Source: Paracraurococcus lichenis (lineage in GTDB: Bacteria; Pseudomonadota; Alphaproteobacteria; Acetobacterales; Acetobacteraceae). From it: 62,489 bases of DNA. The notes beneath the pieces are model-generated. The model searched no databases and was not told where the DNA came from. It saw only the letters and a program-made list of their open reading frames with translations. Made by a program: the position numbers and the translations under genes. Positions 15,231 to 31,398 of the stretch are shown piece after piece (positions within the stretch are counted from its first letter, which is position 1; the number at the start of each line of letters is the position of its first letter). The stretch lies in contig NZ_JAUTWS010000038.1 of NCBI RefSeq assembly GCF_030657435.1, positions 1 to 62,489 of the forward strand. The letters run 5' to 3'.

Positions 15231-16799
15231 ATGAGAATTTTGAAGGCTTCGTTCGCCGCTGGGGCGGGCAAAACCAGTGCTGCCGTGCGGAAAACCGTGC
15301 GACGGGTTAGTAAGGCAAAGCGAGTACTGATTATATCAGCGAACACCGATCTCCTCATTCAAACGGCTGAGGATGTCAGGAAGGCTTTCGGCAAGCCAAC
15401 GCGCAAAAGCAAAGGGGCAGGCCGCATGCGCGATGAGAACCCACATATCATCGTGCGAGCAATCTACGGCCGCGCTGACAGCCACGACGGCTTGGTGGAA
15501 GAAGGCAAGGTGGTGGAGCAGGTCACTGAGGCCATCATGGCGGCCAACGGCAGCCCTTACGGCTGCTGCCTGCTCATCACGCATGAGGCGTTCAAGCGCA
15601 TGCGCGATGGCCTCTGCACTGGCTGGGTTGGGTTGTTTGATGAGGCCGATGAGGTCGTTGTCGAGTACCGCACTGCGATGGCTGAGACCCATGCATTCAT
15701 CACCGACCACCTCAAGCCGGAGGGTCTCGGGGCGAAGAATGTTAAGCTGGAGGTCAAATGGGGACACAAGCAGAAGCTTCAAAGGGTCTACGACAATCCG
15801 CGCAACGACAAGTCGTTCATTCCCCTGAAGGAGTTCTCCGGCTTCCTTCTCGATCCCAATTACCATGTCTACACCAGTGCAAAGCAGTGGAATGATCTGC
15901 GCGCTGGCGAGGCTTCCGATGAGCAGCAATGGGTGGTGATCAAGGGACCGGGCAAGCTCGCCGAGTTCGAAGAGATCACCGTAATGGGCGCGAAGCTGGA
16001 AGCCACCAGCAACTACTTTTTTTGGGAGAGAATGTGGAATGTAGATTGGCAGGATGACGCCGAGCTTGCGGAGGGGCTGCGCTACACCTACAGCCACCCT
16101 AACAGCCACCTCGTCGAGTTCTACGGCGCTTTCAACGAGATGGCTACTCGGAATTCAAAAAAACAACTCGCGTTCGTGGGCAGCGACGAGAAGCGTGAGG
16201 CGGTGGTAAAGCGCGCGGTGTTGGACATGTTTGGTGACAGCGGTGGCAAGGACGCGGGTTACGCATGGTGTGATAACAACTACACCGCCACTCCTCTGCC
16301 GGTGGTGCCTAACGAGGCAGACTCCGATTACACCAACCAGATCCACAACAAGCCGCAGGGCAAGAATGAGGTTTGGGAAGGCTATGCGGATGTCGCTCTG
16401 CTGGGTACCTACAACTATACTAAGCTGACGGGTGCGGTGCTGGAGGATCTGGGTTTCACCAGAGATATGCAGGAGGTGGATCGCAACTTCCTGTACTGGT
16501 ACCAGCAGCTCATGCGGTGCGCGCCGCGCAGGCTCAGCTATGAGGGCATCACGCGCTGCATCACCTTCACCACCCGGTTCGGTGACTGGTGCAAGCGAGA
16601 GGGCCTGTTTCCTGACAGCACAAGCCTCATGCTGCCGGCAACGGCAGGTAAGCGGATTGAGCCACTAAAAGGGGAAGGTCGTCCGCGTGAGGAGTTAACT
16701 AGTGAGGAGCGCGCGTCAAAGGAAGCGGCAGCGAAGCTACGTAAGCGGTTGGCTGACGCCGAACGATACAAAAAGAAAAAGGCTGGAAAGGCACACTGA
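15231..16799 (+). CDS. DEAD-type SF2 helicase-like ATPase
   Basis: This encodes 522 residues from ATG 15231, chosen for AAGAGG six bases upstream. Motif I is FAAGAGKTS (8-16), motif Ia is near LIISANTDLLIQTAED, motif Ib/III is near LLITHEAFKRM, and motif II is GLFDEADE with DEAD at 137-140. A motif VI-like QQLMRCAPRR lies near residue 425. An SF2 role in unwinding or remodelling phage DNA is well supported; the exact family is not recognised. The C-terminus is Lys/Arg-rich (AKLRKRLADAERYKKKK). A gene for a 157-residue protein follows after one base, so the two are probably co-expressed. Confidence 0.8.
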   Translation: MRILKASFAAGAGKTSAAVRKTVRRVSKAKRVLIISANTDLLIQTAEDVRKAFGKPTRKSKGAGRMRDENPHIIVRAIYGRADSHDGLVEEGKVVEQVTEAIMAANGSPYGCCLLITHEAFKRMRDGLCTGWVGLFDEADEVVVEYRTAMAETHAFITDHLKPEGLGAKNVKLEVKWGHKQKLQRVYDNPRNDKSFIPLKEFSGFLLDPNYHVYTSAKQWNDLRAGEASDEQQWVVIKGPGKLAEFEEITVMGAKLEATSNYFFWERMWNVDWQDDAELAEGLRYTYSHPNSHLVEFYGAFNEMATRNSKKQLAFVGSDEKREAVVKRAVLDMFGDSGGKDAGYAWCDNNYTATPLPVVPNEADSDYTNQIHNKPQGKNEVWEGYADVALLGTYNYTKLTGAVLEDLGFTRDMQEVDRNFLYWYQQLMRCAPRRLSYEGITRCITFTTRFGDWCKREGLFPDSTSLMLPATAGKRIEPLKGEGRPREELTSEERASKEAAAKLRKRLADAERYKKKKAGKAH

Positions 16800-16800
16800 T

Positions 16801-17274
16801 ATGGCACTGAAAATCAAATACGTCGAGCAGGCCGTATTCGCCTTTTGGACTCTGGACGATATGATCCGCAAGTTCCACCGCAACCGGCGGGCCTACGACC
16901 AACTCAGCTGGCATAAGGCGGTGCTACCCTACAGCTACAAGTCCGGCACCCCAGAGCGACGTCAGGCAGCCCGTGACATGCGGACGGTGCAGCGGGCGCT
17001 GATCAAGTGGCACCACACTGGTGACCACAGCCTGCCGGAGGGTCTGGCACCGCAAGAGCGCGAGGGATTCGTGGCGTTCATTAACCACATGGCGCTGGCG
17101 GTGTATGCCGACCACGTCATGACGAACGACCCCAACCGGTACTGTCGCTGCACACACTTCGAGCATGACCAGTGCGACCACACAGAGGCCGAGCGGCGGC
17201 TGAAGGCTAGCTACGAACTCCTTCAGGCATGGCGGCGAGGCGAGAGCGTCTTGCTGCTCAAGCTCGCGGCGTAG
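16801..17274 (+). CDS. Unknown protein coupled to the helicase gene
   Basis: This encodes 157 residues, beginning one base after the helicase stop with GGAAAGG upstream. The N-terminal half is aromatic and basic (FWTLDDMIRKFHRNRRAYDQ). A cluster of Cys and His at about 117-130 (YCRCTHFEHDQCDH) looks like a metal-binding site. The C-terminus is an amphipathic helix. No family is recognised. Coupling suggests it acts with the helicase in phage DNA metabolism, an inference from position. Confidence 0.6.
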   Translation: MALKIKYVEQAVFAFWTLDDMIRKFHRNRRAYDQLSWHKAVLPYSYKSGTPERRQAARDMRTVQRALIKWHHTGDHSLPEGLAPQEREGFVAFINHMALAVYADHVMTNDPNRYCRCTHFEHDQCDHTEAERRLKASYELLQAWRRGESVLLLKLAA

Positions 17275-17577
17275 CTTGCGCCGAGCACTGAATGCTGATT
17301 AACGCAAGGCTCCGCTTGACTGCGTGGCTTTCTTACAATCAGAGTGCTGAGCCCCACTATCGTGGGGATCAGAGCACTTTCAAGCGCTAAGTCTACAATC
17401 TCAACAGCAGAACATGCTTTTCAGAAAAAGAGTGATAAGAGACTGAAGAAGCCTCTAATCACCCGCTTATTCTGCAAAGCAGCATCTAAATTACTTTATA
17501 ATCTCGCTTTCGTGAATATTTGTTTCGAACTTGCCGCGCTATGGAGATGTGCCGTCGCAACCGGATGGAGGTCGCAG
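17275..17577. other. 303-base AT-rich leader with long hairpin
   Basis: No gene is supported here. An imperfect stem-loop occupies 17343-17378, with outer arms AGTGCT / AGCACT and inner arms CCCCA / TGGGG separated by small bulges. A markedly AT-rich tract follows (about 17395-17520), then the strong ribosome site GGAGG of the next gene at 17578. The hairpin could end the helicase transcript, and the AT-rich part could hold a promoter for the next genes. I see no clear -35/-10 pair. Confidence 0.4.
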
Positions 17578-18009
17578 ATGGCAGCGGCGGACAAGAGGAT
17601 CGTAAAGGCTCCGCGCACGCCGAAGGTGCCGAGCTTTCGAATCCCCAAGGTTGAGCAGGACTTCTACGCGTCGGACGAGCGGGTGCAGAGTGCGCAAGCG
17701 ACACTCAAGCGTACTTTGGCTGCCGTCACGGGAGAGACTGACAGTCAGACGCTATTGAAGCTCGAGCGCGATCTCGACAGTTTCATGATTCCCATGACCG
17801 ACCCGCGCGAGCTCAAGTTTTGGGGGCACTTGCGGAACGCTGTCGCGCGCTGTGATGGCGCTCTGCAAGCCCACCAGGGCAGTGAGCTGTTCAGCGGCGA
17901 TCCGAAGATTAGCACCGTCAATAAGGCTCGACTCGTGCAAGTGCGGAAGGCTGTGAAGAGGCTTGTCAACCTTTACGGCTTGAAGGCCGGCCGCGACATT
18001 CTGCTTTAG
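17578..18009 (+). CDS. Unknown phage protein
   Basis: This encodes 143 residues starting MAAADKRIVKAPRTPKVPSF, set by a strong GGAGG six bases upstream; the frame is open for 78 codons before it but that part is AT-rich leader. A basic, Pro-rich N-terminus precedes helical segments (DERVQSAQATLKRTLAAVTG, LLKLERDLDSFMIP, KARLVQVRKAVKRLVNLYG). No domain is recognised. A downstream gene follows after 43 bases in the same direction. Confidence 0.55.
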   Translation: MAAADKRIVKAPRTPKVPSFRIPKVEQDFYASDERVQSAQATLKRTLAAVTGETDSQTLLKLERDLDSFMIPMTDPRELKFWGHLRNAVARCDGALQAHQGSELFSGDPKISTVNKARLVQVRKAVKRLVNLYGLKAGRDILL

Positions 18010-18052
18010 CGATGGCCGCTAGTTAACGTGGATCGGAAGTGGTCTTTGAATC

Positions 18053-18589
18053 ATGAGTGATGATCAGCTGACTATTGAGGATCAGCTGCGGACGCAGCTG
18101 GAGATGTGGCGTTGTACCGCGAACGAGCGCGCCGCAGCTTGCATGCGTGCTGTGGACGTGATCGAGAATTTGCAGTCTGCTATCAGGGCCGCCTCTGACG
18201 ATAACGATGCATTGCGTCAACGTTATAATAAATTGGTTGATCGCCACAACGAGTTTGTGCAGCAGTCTTGGCAGGAAAAGGCAAAACTTCGAGCTGAAGT
18301 TACTTCACTAATTATTTTCAACGACCTTTCTCGTGTGCGCGACCCCTGGTTGGAGGTCGAGAAGTTTGCGCACGGGGACACGATGGTCGCGGTCAAGCCA
18401 TTCCCTTCAGTAGCAGACCTACAGCGGCTTGTGGACGAGTGCGTCAGTCAGTTCGGCAATGGCGACTGGCGTTACGTCTACTACGATGACGAATTCCGAC
18501 GTGACCGCAGGAAGTGGGTCTGCGTGTTTTACTTCAAGAACAAACGGGATGCGGTGCTTTTCAAAACGAGTCTCAACACGGGTGAATGA
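18053..18589 (+). CDS. Unknown phage protein with N-terminal coiled coil, last gene before the host junction
   Basis: This encodes 178 residues. A long N-terminal helix runs to about residue 80 (TIEDQLRTQLEMWRCTANER, DNDALRQRYNKLVDRHNEFV). A compact alpha/beta C-terminal domain follows (PFPSVADLQRLVDECVSQFG, DWRYVYYDDEFRRDRRKWVC). No family is recognised. It is the rightmost phage gene seen, and a strong stem-loop follows 82 bases later. Confidence 0.6.
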   Translation: MSDDQLTIEDQLRTQLEMWRCTANERAAACMRAVDVIENLQSAIRAASDDNDALRQRYNKLVDRHNEFVQQSWQEKAKLRAEVTSLIIFNDLSRVRDPWLEVEKFAHGDTMVAVKPFPSVADLQRLVDECVSQFGNGDWRYVYYDDEFRRDRRKWVCVFYFKNKRDAVLFKTSLNTGE

Positions 18590-18671
18590 GTACCGCGTCT
18601 TACGTCTGAGCCGAAGGCACTCATTGTTCCGGTCGCAATCGATGCGACTCTCTTTGCATCTCTGCACATCC

Positions 18672-18707
18672 GCAGCACGCGGGCAGCCATTCCCACCCGC
18701 GTGCTGC
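18672..18707. terminator. 12-bp stem-loop at the right end of the prophage
   Basis: GCAGCACGCGGG (18672-18683) pairs perfectly with CCCGCGTGCTGC (18696-18707) around a 12-base loop. It lies between the last phage gene and the convergent truncated host gene, and could stop transcription in both directions. There is no T-run. Confidence 0.5.
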
Positions 18708-18749
18708 ATGCCCCAGAAGCATAACGCTTTGTTTCTGCTCTGTTTTTCC

Positions 18750-18790
18750 TCCCTGGTTGACGTTCCAGGGACACGGTCTAACAATGCATG
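18750..18790. other. Prophage-chromosome junction
   Basis: Host coding sequence of the KpsS-family gene is recognisable down to about 18,786. Left of that, composition and gene content are those of the phage. Just inside the phage side lies an inverted repeat, TCCCTGG (18750-18756) and CCAGGGA (18765-18771), around the 8-base TTGACGTT. That resembles the core of a tyrosine-recombinase site, but identity with the host target cannot be tested here. No tRNA is at the junction. Confidence 0.6.
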
Positions 18791-19473
18791 GCGAAGAGCC
18801 AGAGCGGCCCGCGCGGCGCGAGCGCGGCCAGCGCCTCCGCCGCCCGGGCGGTGTCCCGCCTGCGGCGCAGCAGCCGGACGCCGGTGCCGAGATAGGCCGG
18901 CACCGGATGGTGCAGCAGGTAGCTCTCGTAATGCGGGAAGGGCAGCGGCAGCAGCGAGGCAAGGTGGCTCAGCACGTCCCAGCGCGCCTGCAGCGCGAAG
19001 TCGTCGCCGTAGAGGTGCCGCAGGTCCGGCGCGGGGCAGTCCCGCGCCAGCGCCCGGATGGCGGCGGGGTCGCGCGGGAAGCGGCTCTCGGCGCCCATGC
19101 CGTCGCGCTCGAGCACGATCCAATCCGGCCGGAGATAGCCGTAATCCGTGACCGTGACCGCGATGTCGCGCACCCGCGCGGCGGCAATGGCGGCCTTGTG
19201 GTAGGGCCGCTGCTCGCCGAGCAGGACGAGGTCGGTGATCCGCTCCCGCTCCAGGTAATCCGCGATGAAGCCGGGCCAGTCCCGCGCCCGGCCGCGATAG
19301 TCGGTGGCGAAGGAGCCGTCCCAGAACAGCCGGTCGCCGAGGCAGAGGTTGATCCGCCACGTCGCATGGCCGTACTCCCGCAGCGTCGCGGCCAGTTCGC
19401 GGAAGAAGGGGCTGATCGGGCCCTGCAGGAAGAGGAAGCGGCGATGCGGCGCGGAGGGGAGGAGCGGTGCCAT
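18778..19473 (-). pseudogene. Capsule polysaccharide (KpsS/LipB-family) gene, 3' end lost at prophage junction
   Basis: The surviving 231 residues start at MAPLLPSAPHRRFLFLQGPI with GGTGAGG upstream. Family features are FLQGPISPFFRELAATLREY, the CLGDRLFWDG and LVLLGEQRPYHKAAIAAARV stretches, and TVTDYGYLRPDWIVLERDGM. KpsS-family proteins transfer Kdo to a lipid acceptor, or otherwise act late in capsule assembly at the inner membrane. They are usually about 400 residues, and the conserved C-terminal part expected after LWLFAM is absent. Two foreign residues and a stop follow at the phage boundary. It lies 10 bases after the formyltransferase gene, last in the capsule operon. Loss of function is likely. 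Confidence 0.8.
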
Positions 19474-19483
19474 GCGTCGAGCC

Positions 19484-20329
19484 TCACCCAAATCGCCTTG
19501 CAGGGTGGTTGATGTCGGCAGCGGAAGGCGATGATCCCGCCTCCAGACCGTGACCGAGGGCGGCCCGCAGGTCGCCGGCATCCACCAGCCGCCGGCCGCG
19601 CCGGGCGAGGCCGCGCAGCAGGGCGGGCGGCGGGAAGGGGCAATAGGGCAGCGGCGCGGGCACGATCTCGTCCACCGGGCCGCGCCCGAGCCTCGCCAGG
19701 ACCTCGGCCAGCAGCGGCAGGCCGGCCAGGTGCAGGGCGCGGGCGGCGGCGCTCGCCGTGGTGCCGGGCGGCAGCGGCACCTCCCGCTGCGCCAGGATGC
19801 CGCCGGCATCGATGCGCGGGACCAGGCGATGGACCGAGACGCCGAAGCGGGGCGTCTCCTCTGCCAGCGCCCAGATGGTCGGCACCGGGCCGCGATGCCG
19901 CGGCAGCAGGGAGGGGTGCAGGTTGATCCCGCCGAGCGGCGCGAGCGCGAGCGTCTCCGCTGCGAAGATCTGGTCGAAATGGCAGGAGAGGATGAGGTCC
20001 GGCCGCGCCGCGCGGATCGCCGCCGCGGTCTCCGGCCCGTTCACGTCCCGCACCGCATGCAGCGGGATGCCGCGCGCCGCGGCGATGCGGGCGAGCCGCG
20101 TCGGGCCCGGCCGCAGTCCCGGCAGGGCATAGTTGATCCAGAGGAAGGGCAGCAGCCGCGGCCCGGACCGCCGCAGGTGCCGCCAGCCCTGGCGCAGGGC
20201 CCCGCCGGCCGCGGGCCGGAAGGGGTCGGAGCGGCCGATCAGCACCACCTCGCCGCCATGGCGGTCGAGGAAGCGGGCGACCGCTTCCTCGCTCGGCGCG
20301 GCCTCCAGCGTGAAGAGGGCGATGCGCAT
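19484..20329 (-). CDS. Formyltransferase-family enzyme of the capsule operon
   Basis: This 281-residue protein has the formyl-tetrahydrofolate transferase fold (PF00551, as in Fmt). The catalytic site is intact: INLHPSLLPRHRGPVP supplies the Asn and His, and RIDAGGILAQ supplies the Asp. It lacks the tRNA-recognition C-terminal domain of true Fmt, and a canonical fmt gene is present at 58329-59234. Its substrate is therefore probably an amino group on a sugar or on the amino-lipid made by the neighbouring synthases. It lies between the alpha-oxoamine synthase (68-base gap) and the KpsS-family gene. The substrate assignment is inference. Confidence 0.82.
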   Translation of the reverse strand: MRIALFTLEAAPSEEAVARFLDRHGGEVVLIGRSDPFRPAAGGALRQGWRHLRRSGPRLLPFLWINYALPGLRPGPTRLARIAAARGIPLHAVRDVNGPETAAAIRAARPDLILSCHFDQIFAAETLALAPLGGINLHPSLLPRHRGPVPTIWALAEETPRFGVSVHRLVPRIDAGGILAQREVPLPPGTTASAAARALHLAGLPLLAEVLARLGRGPVDEIVPAPLPYCPFPPPALLRGLARRGRRLVDAGDLRAALGHGLEAGSSPSAADINHPARRFG

Positions 20330-20396
20330 CGCTTAGCCGGCGCCGCGCGGGCGGGACGCCCCGCAGGCGCCTGCGCGCACCGTCCGGCGCATGCCG

Positions 20397-21715
20397 CTAG
20401 GCCACCCGCGCACCGGCCAGCCCCTCCCGCGCCGCGGCCAGCGCCGCCGCCGTCCGCGCGATCTCGTCTTCCGTGTGCTCGGCCGAGAGGAAGAAGCGCA
20501 GCCGCGCCGAGCGCTCCGGCACCACGGGGAAGAGGATCGGCTGCACGTTGATCCCCCCCTCGAACAGCGCCGCGGCCATCCGCGCCGCCGCGACCGAACT
20601 GCCGAGGATGACCGGCACGATGCCGAGGCCCGCCGAGGCGCCGGTGTCGAAGCCCGCCTCCCGCGCCAGCCGCAGGAACAGCGCTGCATTCGCCTGCAGC
20701 CGGGCGGTGCGCCAGGGCTCCGCCTGCATCACCCGCAGCGATTCCAGCGAGGCGGCGGCGAGCGGTGGCGCCATCCCGACCGAATAGACGAAGCCGGGTG
20801 CTGCGTGCCGCAGCAGGTCGATCAGCGGCCGCCGGCCGGCGATGTAGCCGCCGCAGCCCGACAGCGTCTTGGACAGCGTGCCCATCCAGATATCGACCGC
20901 GCCCGGTGCGACGCCGCAGTGCTCGAAGCTGCCGCGCCCGGTCGCGCCGAGCACGCCGAGCGCATGCGCCTCATCGACCATGAGCAGCGCGTCGTGCCGG
21001 CGCGCCATCTCGGCGAAGCGCGCGAGGTCGGGCACGTCGCCGTCCATGCTGTAATGGCCTTCGATGACGATCAGCGCGCGGCCGTGCCGGCGCCGCTGCG
21101 CCGCCAGTTCCCGCTCCGCCGCGCGCCAGTCGTTGTGCGGGAAGGCGATGCGCCGCGCGCCCGAGAGCCGCGCGCCCTCGGCGGCCGAGTTGTGGATGAG
21201 CTGGTCGTGCAGGACCAGGTCCCGCGCGCCCATGAGGTGCCCGATGACCGTGACATTGGTCGCATGGCCGCTGACCAGGCAGAGGCAGGCCTCGGTCCCG
21301 TACTGCTCGGCGAGCGCCGCCTCGAGCTCGCCATGCACCGGCCGCTCGCCGGAGGCGAGGCGGGAGGCGGAGGCGGAGACGCCGTGCCGGTCGATCGCCG
21401 CCTTGGCTGCCGCGGCGATGCGCGGATCGCCGTTCAGGCCGAGGTAGTTGTAGGAGGCGAAGTTCAGGAACTCCCGCCCGCCGATGACGGTGCGGGCGCC
21501 GGCCACGCCCTCATGCGGCCGGAAATAGGGGCTCTCGAGGCCGAGCGCCTCGCCCGCCTCCCGCACCATCTCGATGTCGCGGAGCCCAGGCAGGGTGGCG
21601 AGGTCGCGGCCCGGGCTCTCGGGCGGCGCCTCCGACGCCTCCTCGCCCCCCTTGCGGCGGGACAGGCGCTGCAGCAGCGCGGCGCGGGCGGTGGCGGAAA
21701 GGCCGAAGGATTGCG

Positions 21716-21719
<4 letters not shown>
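20397..21719 (-). CDS. Alpha-oxoamine synthase (BioF/RkpG-like, PLP-dependent)
   Basis: This 440-residue fold-type I PLP enzyme has FLNFASYNYLGLNGDPRI near residue 85. It also has SGHATNVTVIG, the IEGHYSMDGDVPDL and MVDEAHALGVLGATGRG motifs, and the PLP lysine in GTLSKTLSGCGG (about Lys283). It carries an N-terminal extension of about 80 residues over ordinary BioF. Such enzymes condense an amino acid with an acyl thioester, releasing CO2. Its start overlaps the stop of the polyketide synthase gene (ATGA), and that synthase lacks a thioesterase. The likely role is chain release onto an amino acid, giving an aminoketone lipid, as proposed for rhizobial RkpA/RkpG. Confidence 0.88.
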
Positions 21720-29028
<7,309 letters not shown>

Positions 29029-29032
<4 letters not shown>

Positions 29033-30351
29033 GCCGGGGTGGCGCCCAGCGGGGCCGAGGCGGCGAGTTGCGGCTCCCGCGCCGGGATCGGCCGGCGGCC
29101 GCGGACCGGCGCCCCCGTCACCCGGTCGAGCAGCGCATCCACGGCGGCGAAATGCGCGTCCCAGCCCGGGCGCTGCCATTGCCGCAGGCGGGCAAGCTGG
29201 GCGGCGCGGGCCGGGCTGTCCGGGCTGGCATAGTCGAGGATGGCGCGGCGCCAGCCGAGGCCGTCCAGCGGGGCGAGATAGTCGGGGACGTCCCCGCCCA
29301 CCTCCCGCAGCGCCGGCAGGTCGCTGCAGATGGCGGGCACGCCGAGCGCGAGGGCCTCGGCCAGCGGCAGGCCATAGCCCTCGGCGAAGGTGGGGAAGAG
29401 CAGGGCGCGGGCGCCGGCGAGGAGCGCCGTCACCTCCCGGTCCGGCAGGGAGCCCATCTCGAAGACCAGGCCGCGCAGGGCGTCGCAGCGCTCGAGCAGG
29501 TCGAGGACGTTCTCGTTCTCCCAGCCGCGGCGGCCGCAGAGCAGCAGGCGGGGGCCGTCGCGGCTCTCCACCGCCAGCTCCCGCCAGAGATGCAGCAGGA
29601 GGTGGTGGTTCTTCCGCGGCTCCACGGTGCCGAGGCAGACGAAATAGGGCTCGGTCGGCAGGTCCGCCGCCGGCCGCGCCAGAGGGCGGATGCCGAGCGG
29701 CGCGACGGCGATGGGCGGCAGCGCCCGGCCATGCGGAAGCAGGTGGCGCACCAGCGTCGATTCGGTCGCCGTCGAGTTCACGATGATGCCGTCGGCCAGC
29801 TCCGCGACGGTGGCGATCCGGGCGGCGTGGCGGCCGATCTGCGGCGCGCGGGTGTATTCGGGGTGGGTCAGCGGGATCAGGTCGTGGATCAGCGGCACGA
29901 ATCGGGCCCCGGCCCGGCGCAGGGCGGCGATCGGCGCGTGCCGGTCGAGCGCGCGGTGCGAGACCAGCAGGAAGACCGGGTTGCGGGTGCCGCGGATGCG
30001 GCGGAGCAGCGCGGCGCGGCCCCGGCCATGCGCCAGTCCGACCTGCAGCGCGATGGCGATTCGCTGGGCGCGGCGCAGGCCGCCGCCGGTCGGGGCGCCG
30101 TGCTCCCACACCTCCTCGAGCGCGTCGAGCAGGGCGGCCACCCGGTCGCGCGGCAGGGCCGCGAACCAGCCCCAGAGGCTCTGCGCGGCGAAGGTCGCCT
30201 CGTGCTCCGGCCGGTCGAGCCAGCGGCGGGCATAGGCCATCTCGACCCGGTCGATGCCTGAAGGGGAGATCCGATGCACGCAGGCCAGCAGACGCGAAAC
30301 GTCCAGGATGACGTGCACAGTGCCCCCGCAAGCTACGCCGTCCGGCGTCAT
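29029..30351 (-). CDS. Glycosyltransferase family 4, first gene of the capsule operon
   Basis: This encodes about 440 residues with a GT-B fold. The N-terminal domain has DVSRLLACVHRISPSGIDRV, and the middle has FVPLIHDLIPLTHPEYTRAP and ADGIIVNSTATESTLVRHLL. The C-terminal nucleotide-sugar domain contains FVCLGTVEPRKNHHLLLHLW and LLFPTFAEGYGLPLAEALAL (the E-x7-E element). It should transfer a sugar from a nucleotide donor on the cytoplasmic face. The start is uncertain: ATG 30351 has no ribosome site, and a GTG about 30 bases downstream follows a G-rich tract. It begins the leftward operon and overlaps the polyketide synthase start. Confidence 0.9.
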
Positions 30352-30448
30352 GGTATTGCTACGCCTCACGGGCAGGCGGCCGGCGCGACGCGCTCCCGCT
30401 CCACCGAATGCTGCACCGCAACTCACGGAGAAGAGAGCGCGACGGTTA

Positions 30449-30462
30449 GGTTGATGTCAACC
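30449..30462. promoter_or_regulatory. Inverted repeat in the divergent capsule/thioesterase promoter region
   Basis: GGTTGA (30449-30454) and TCAACC (30457-30462) form an inverted repeat with a 2-base centre. It lies in the gap between the leftward capsule operon and the rightward thioesterase gene, where a regulator could control both. The repeat is plain; its role is inferred. Confidence 0.35.
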
Positions 30463-30557
30463 ATTAGGTGATAGGCGGCCGTGCCAAATTGTGCGAGAAC
30501 GCACAGATCGCCGGCCCGCCACCCTGGCCCAAGGCGAGGGGAAAGGAGATGGGCGGC

Positions 30558-30989
30558 ATGGGGCTGTGGAAGCGGGCGCTGACGCCGGAGGCCTTCGCCG
30601 GGACGCATGCGGCGACGCTGCCCGGCCTGCTCGGCATTCGGCTGGAGGAGGTCGGCGAGGATTTCGCCCGTGCGAGCATGCCGGTCGACGAGCGGCATAT
30701 CCAGCCGGCCGGCATCCTGCACGGTGGTTGCAGCGTGGTGCTGGCCGAGACGCTGGGATCCACCTGCGGCGTCATGGCGCTGGAGGATGGCTGGACCGTG
30801 GTGGGGCTGGAGGTGAACGCCAACCACCTCGCCCCGGTATTCAAGGGCGACCGGGCGGAGGCGATCTGCCGGCCGCTGCAACTCGGCCGCACCGTGCAGG
30901 TCTGGCAGATCGAAATCCGCCGCGGCGACGGGACGCTGACCTGCGTGTCCCGCCTGACCACCGTGGTGCGGCAGGGTCGTGGCCGCTGA
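30558..30989 (+). CDS. PaaI-family hotdog thioesterase
   Basis: This encodes 143 residues from MGLWKRALTPEAFAG, with GGAG nine bases upstream; an ATG at 30549 is too close to it. Hotdog-fold acyl-CoA thioesterases of this class have QPAGILHGGCSVVLAETLGS, where HGG and the following Glu form the active site. VNANHLAPVFKGDRAEAICR is the central strand pair. The closest functional types are PaaI/MenI-like thioesterases hydrolysing aromatic or medium-chain acyl-CoA. It is divergent from the capsule operon and could share regulation with it, though a link to the polyketide product is only a possibility. Confidence 0.88.
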   Translation: MGLWKRALTPEAFAGTHAATLPGLLGIRLEEVGEDFARASMPVDERHIQPAGILHGGCSVVLAETLGSTCGVMALEDGWTVVGLEVNANHLAPVFKGDRAEAICRPLQLGRTVQVWQIEIRRGDGTLTCVSRLTTVVRQGRGR

Positions 30990-31219
30990 GGCCCGGCGAG
31001 GGCGGGGCGGGTGTCGCGACGGGACGTGATGCGGCAGCATCGGCCGTTCTGGCTCCTCATCCAGGACGGCCTGTTGCCGCCCGCGAAGCGAGGATGGCCG
31101 GGGAATGCTTACCGCGCGGTTGCATGGCGGCCAGATGGCGGAGATCGGCAGCCGATCGCGCAAAAGGGTTGCGCCGGCAGGGGCGAGCCGTTAGAGAGCG
31201 CGGACTTCCGGGCCGGTCC

Positions 31220-31294
<75 letters not shown>

Positions 31295-31398
31295 TCTCCG
31301 CGCCGTCGCGCGTCCGGATAGACACCTCGCAGCCACGACCGCACGCGCCTGCCCGCATTGTCCGGCTCCGGACCATGACGCGCTCGCTGCATGCCTGC

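Noticed and set aside
18750..18790. Reading the phage as Mu-like from a non-tRNA insertion and a possible CA end
   Set aside because: The head genes are HK97 type (portal, U35 protease, delta-domain capsid) and no MuA/MuB-type genes are seen; the other end is outside the window.
29033..30331. In-frame upstream extension of the polyketide synthase by 433 codons
   Set aside because: That stretch codes for the glycosyltransferase in another frame, and the ATGA overlap at 29029-29032 gives the natural start.
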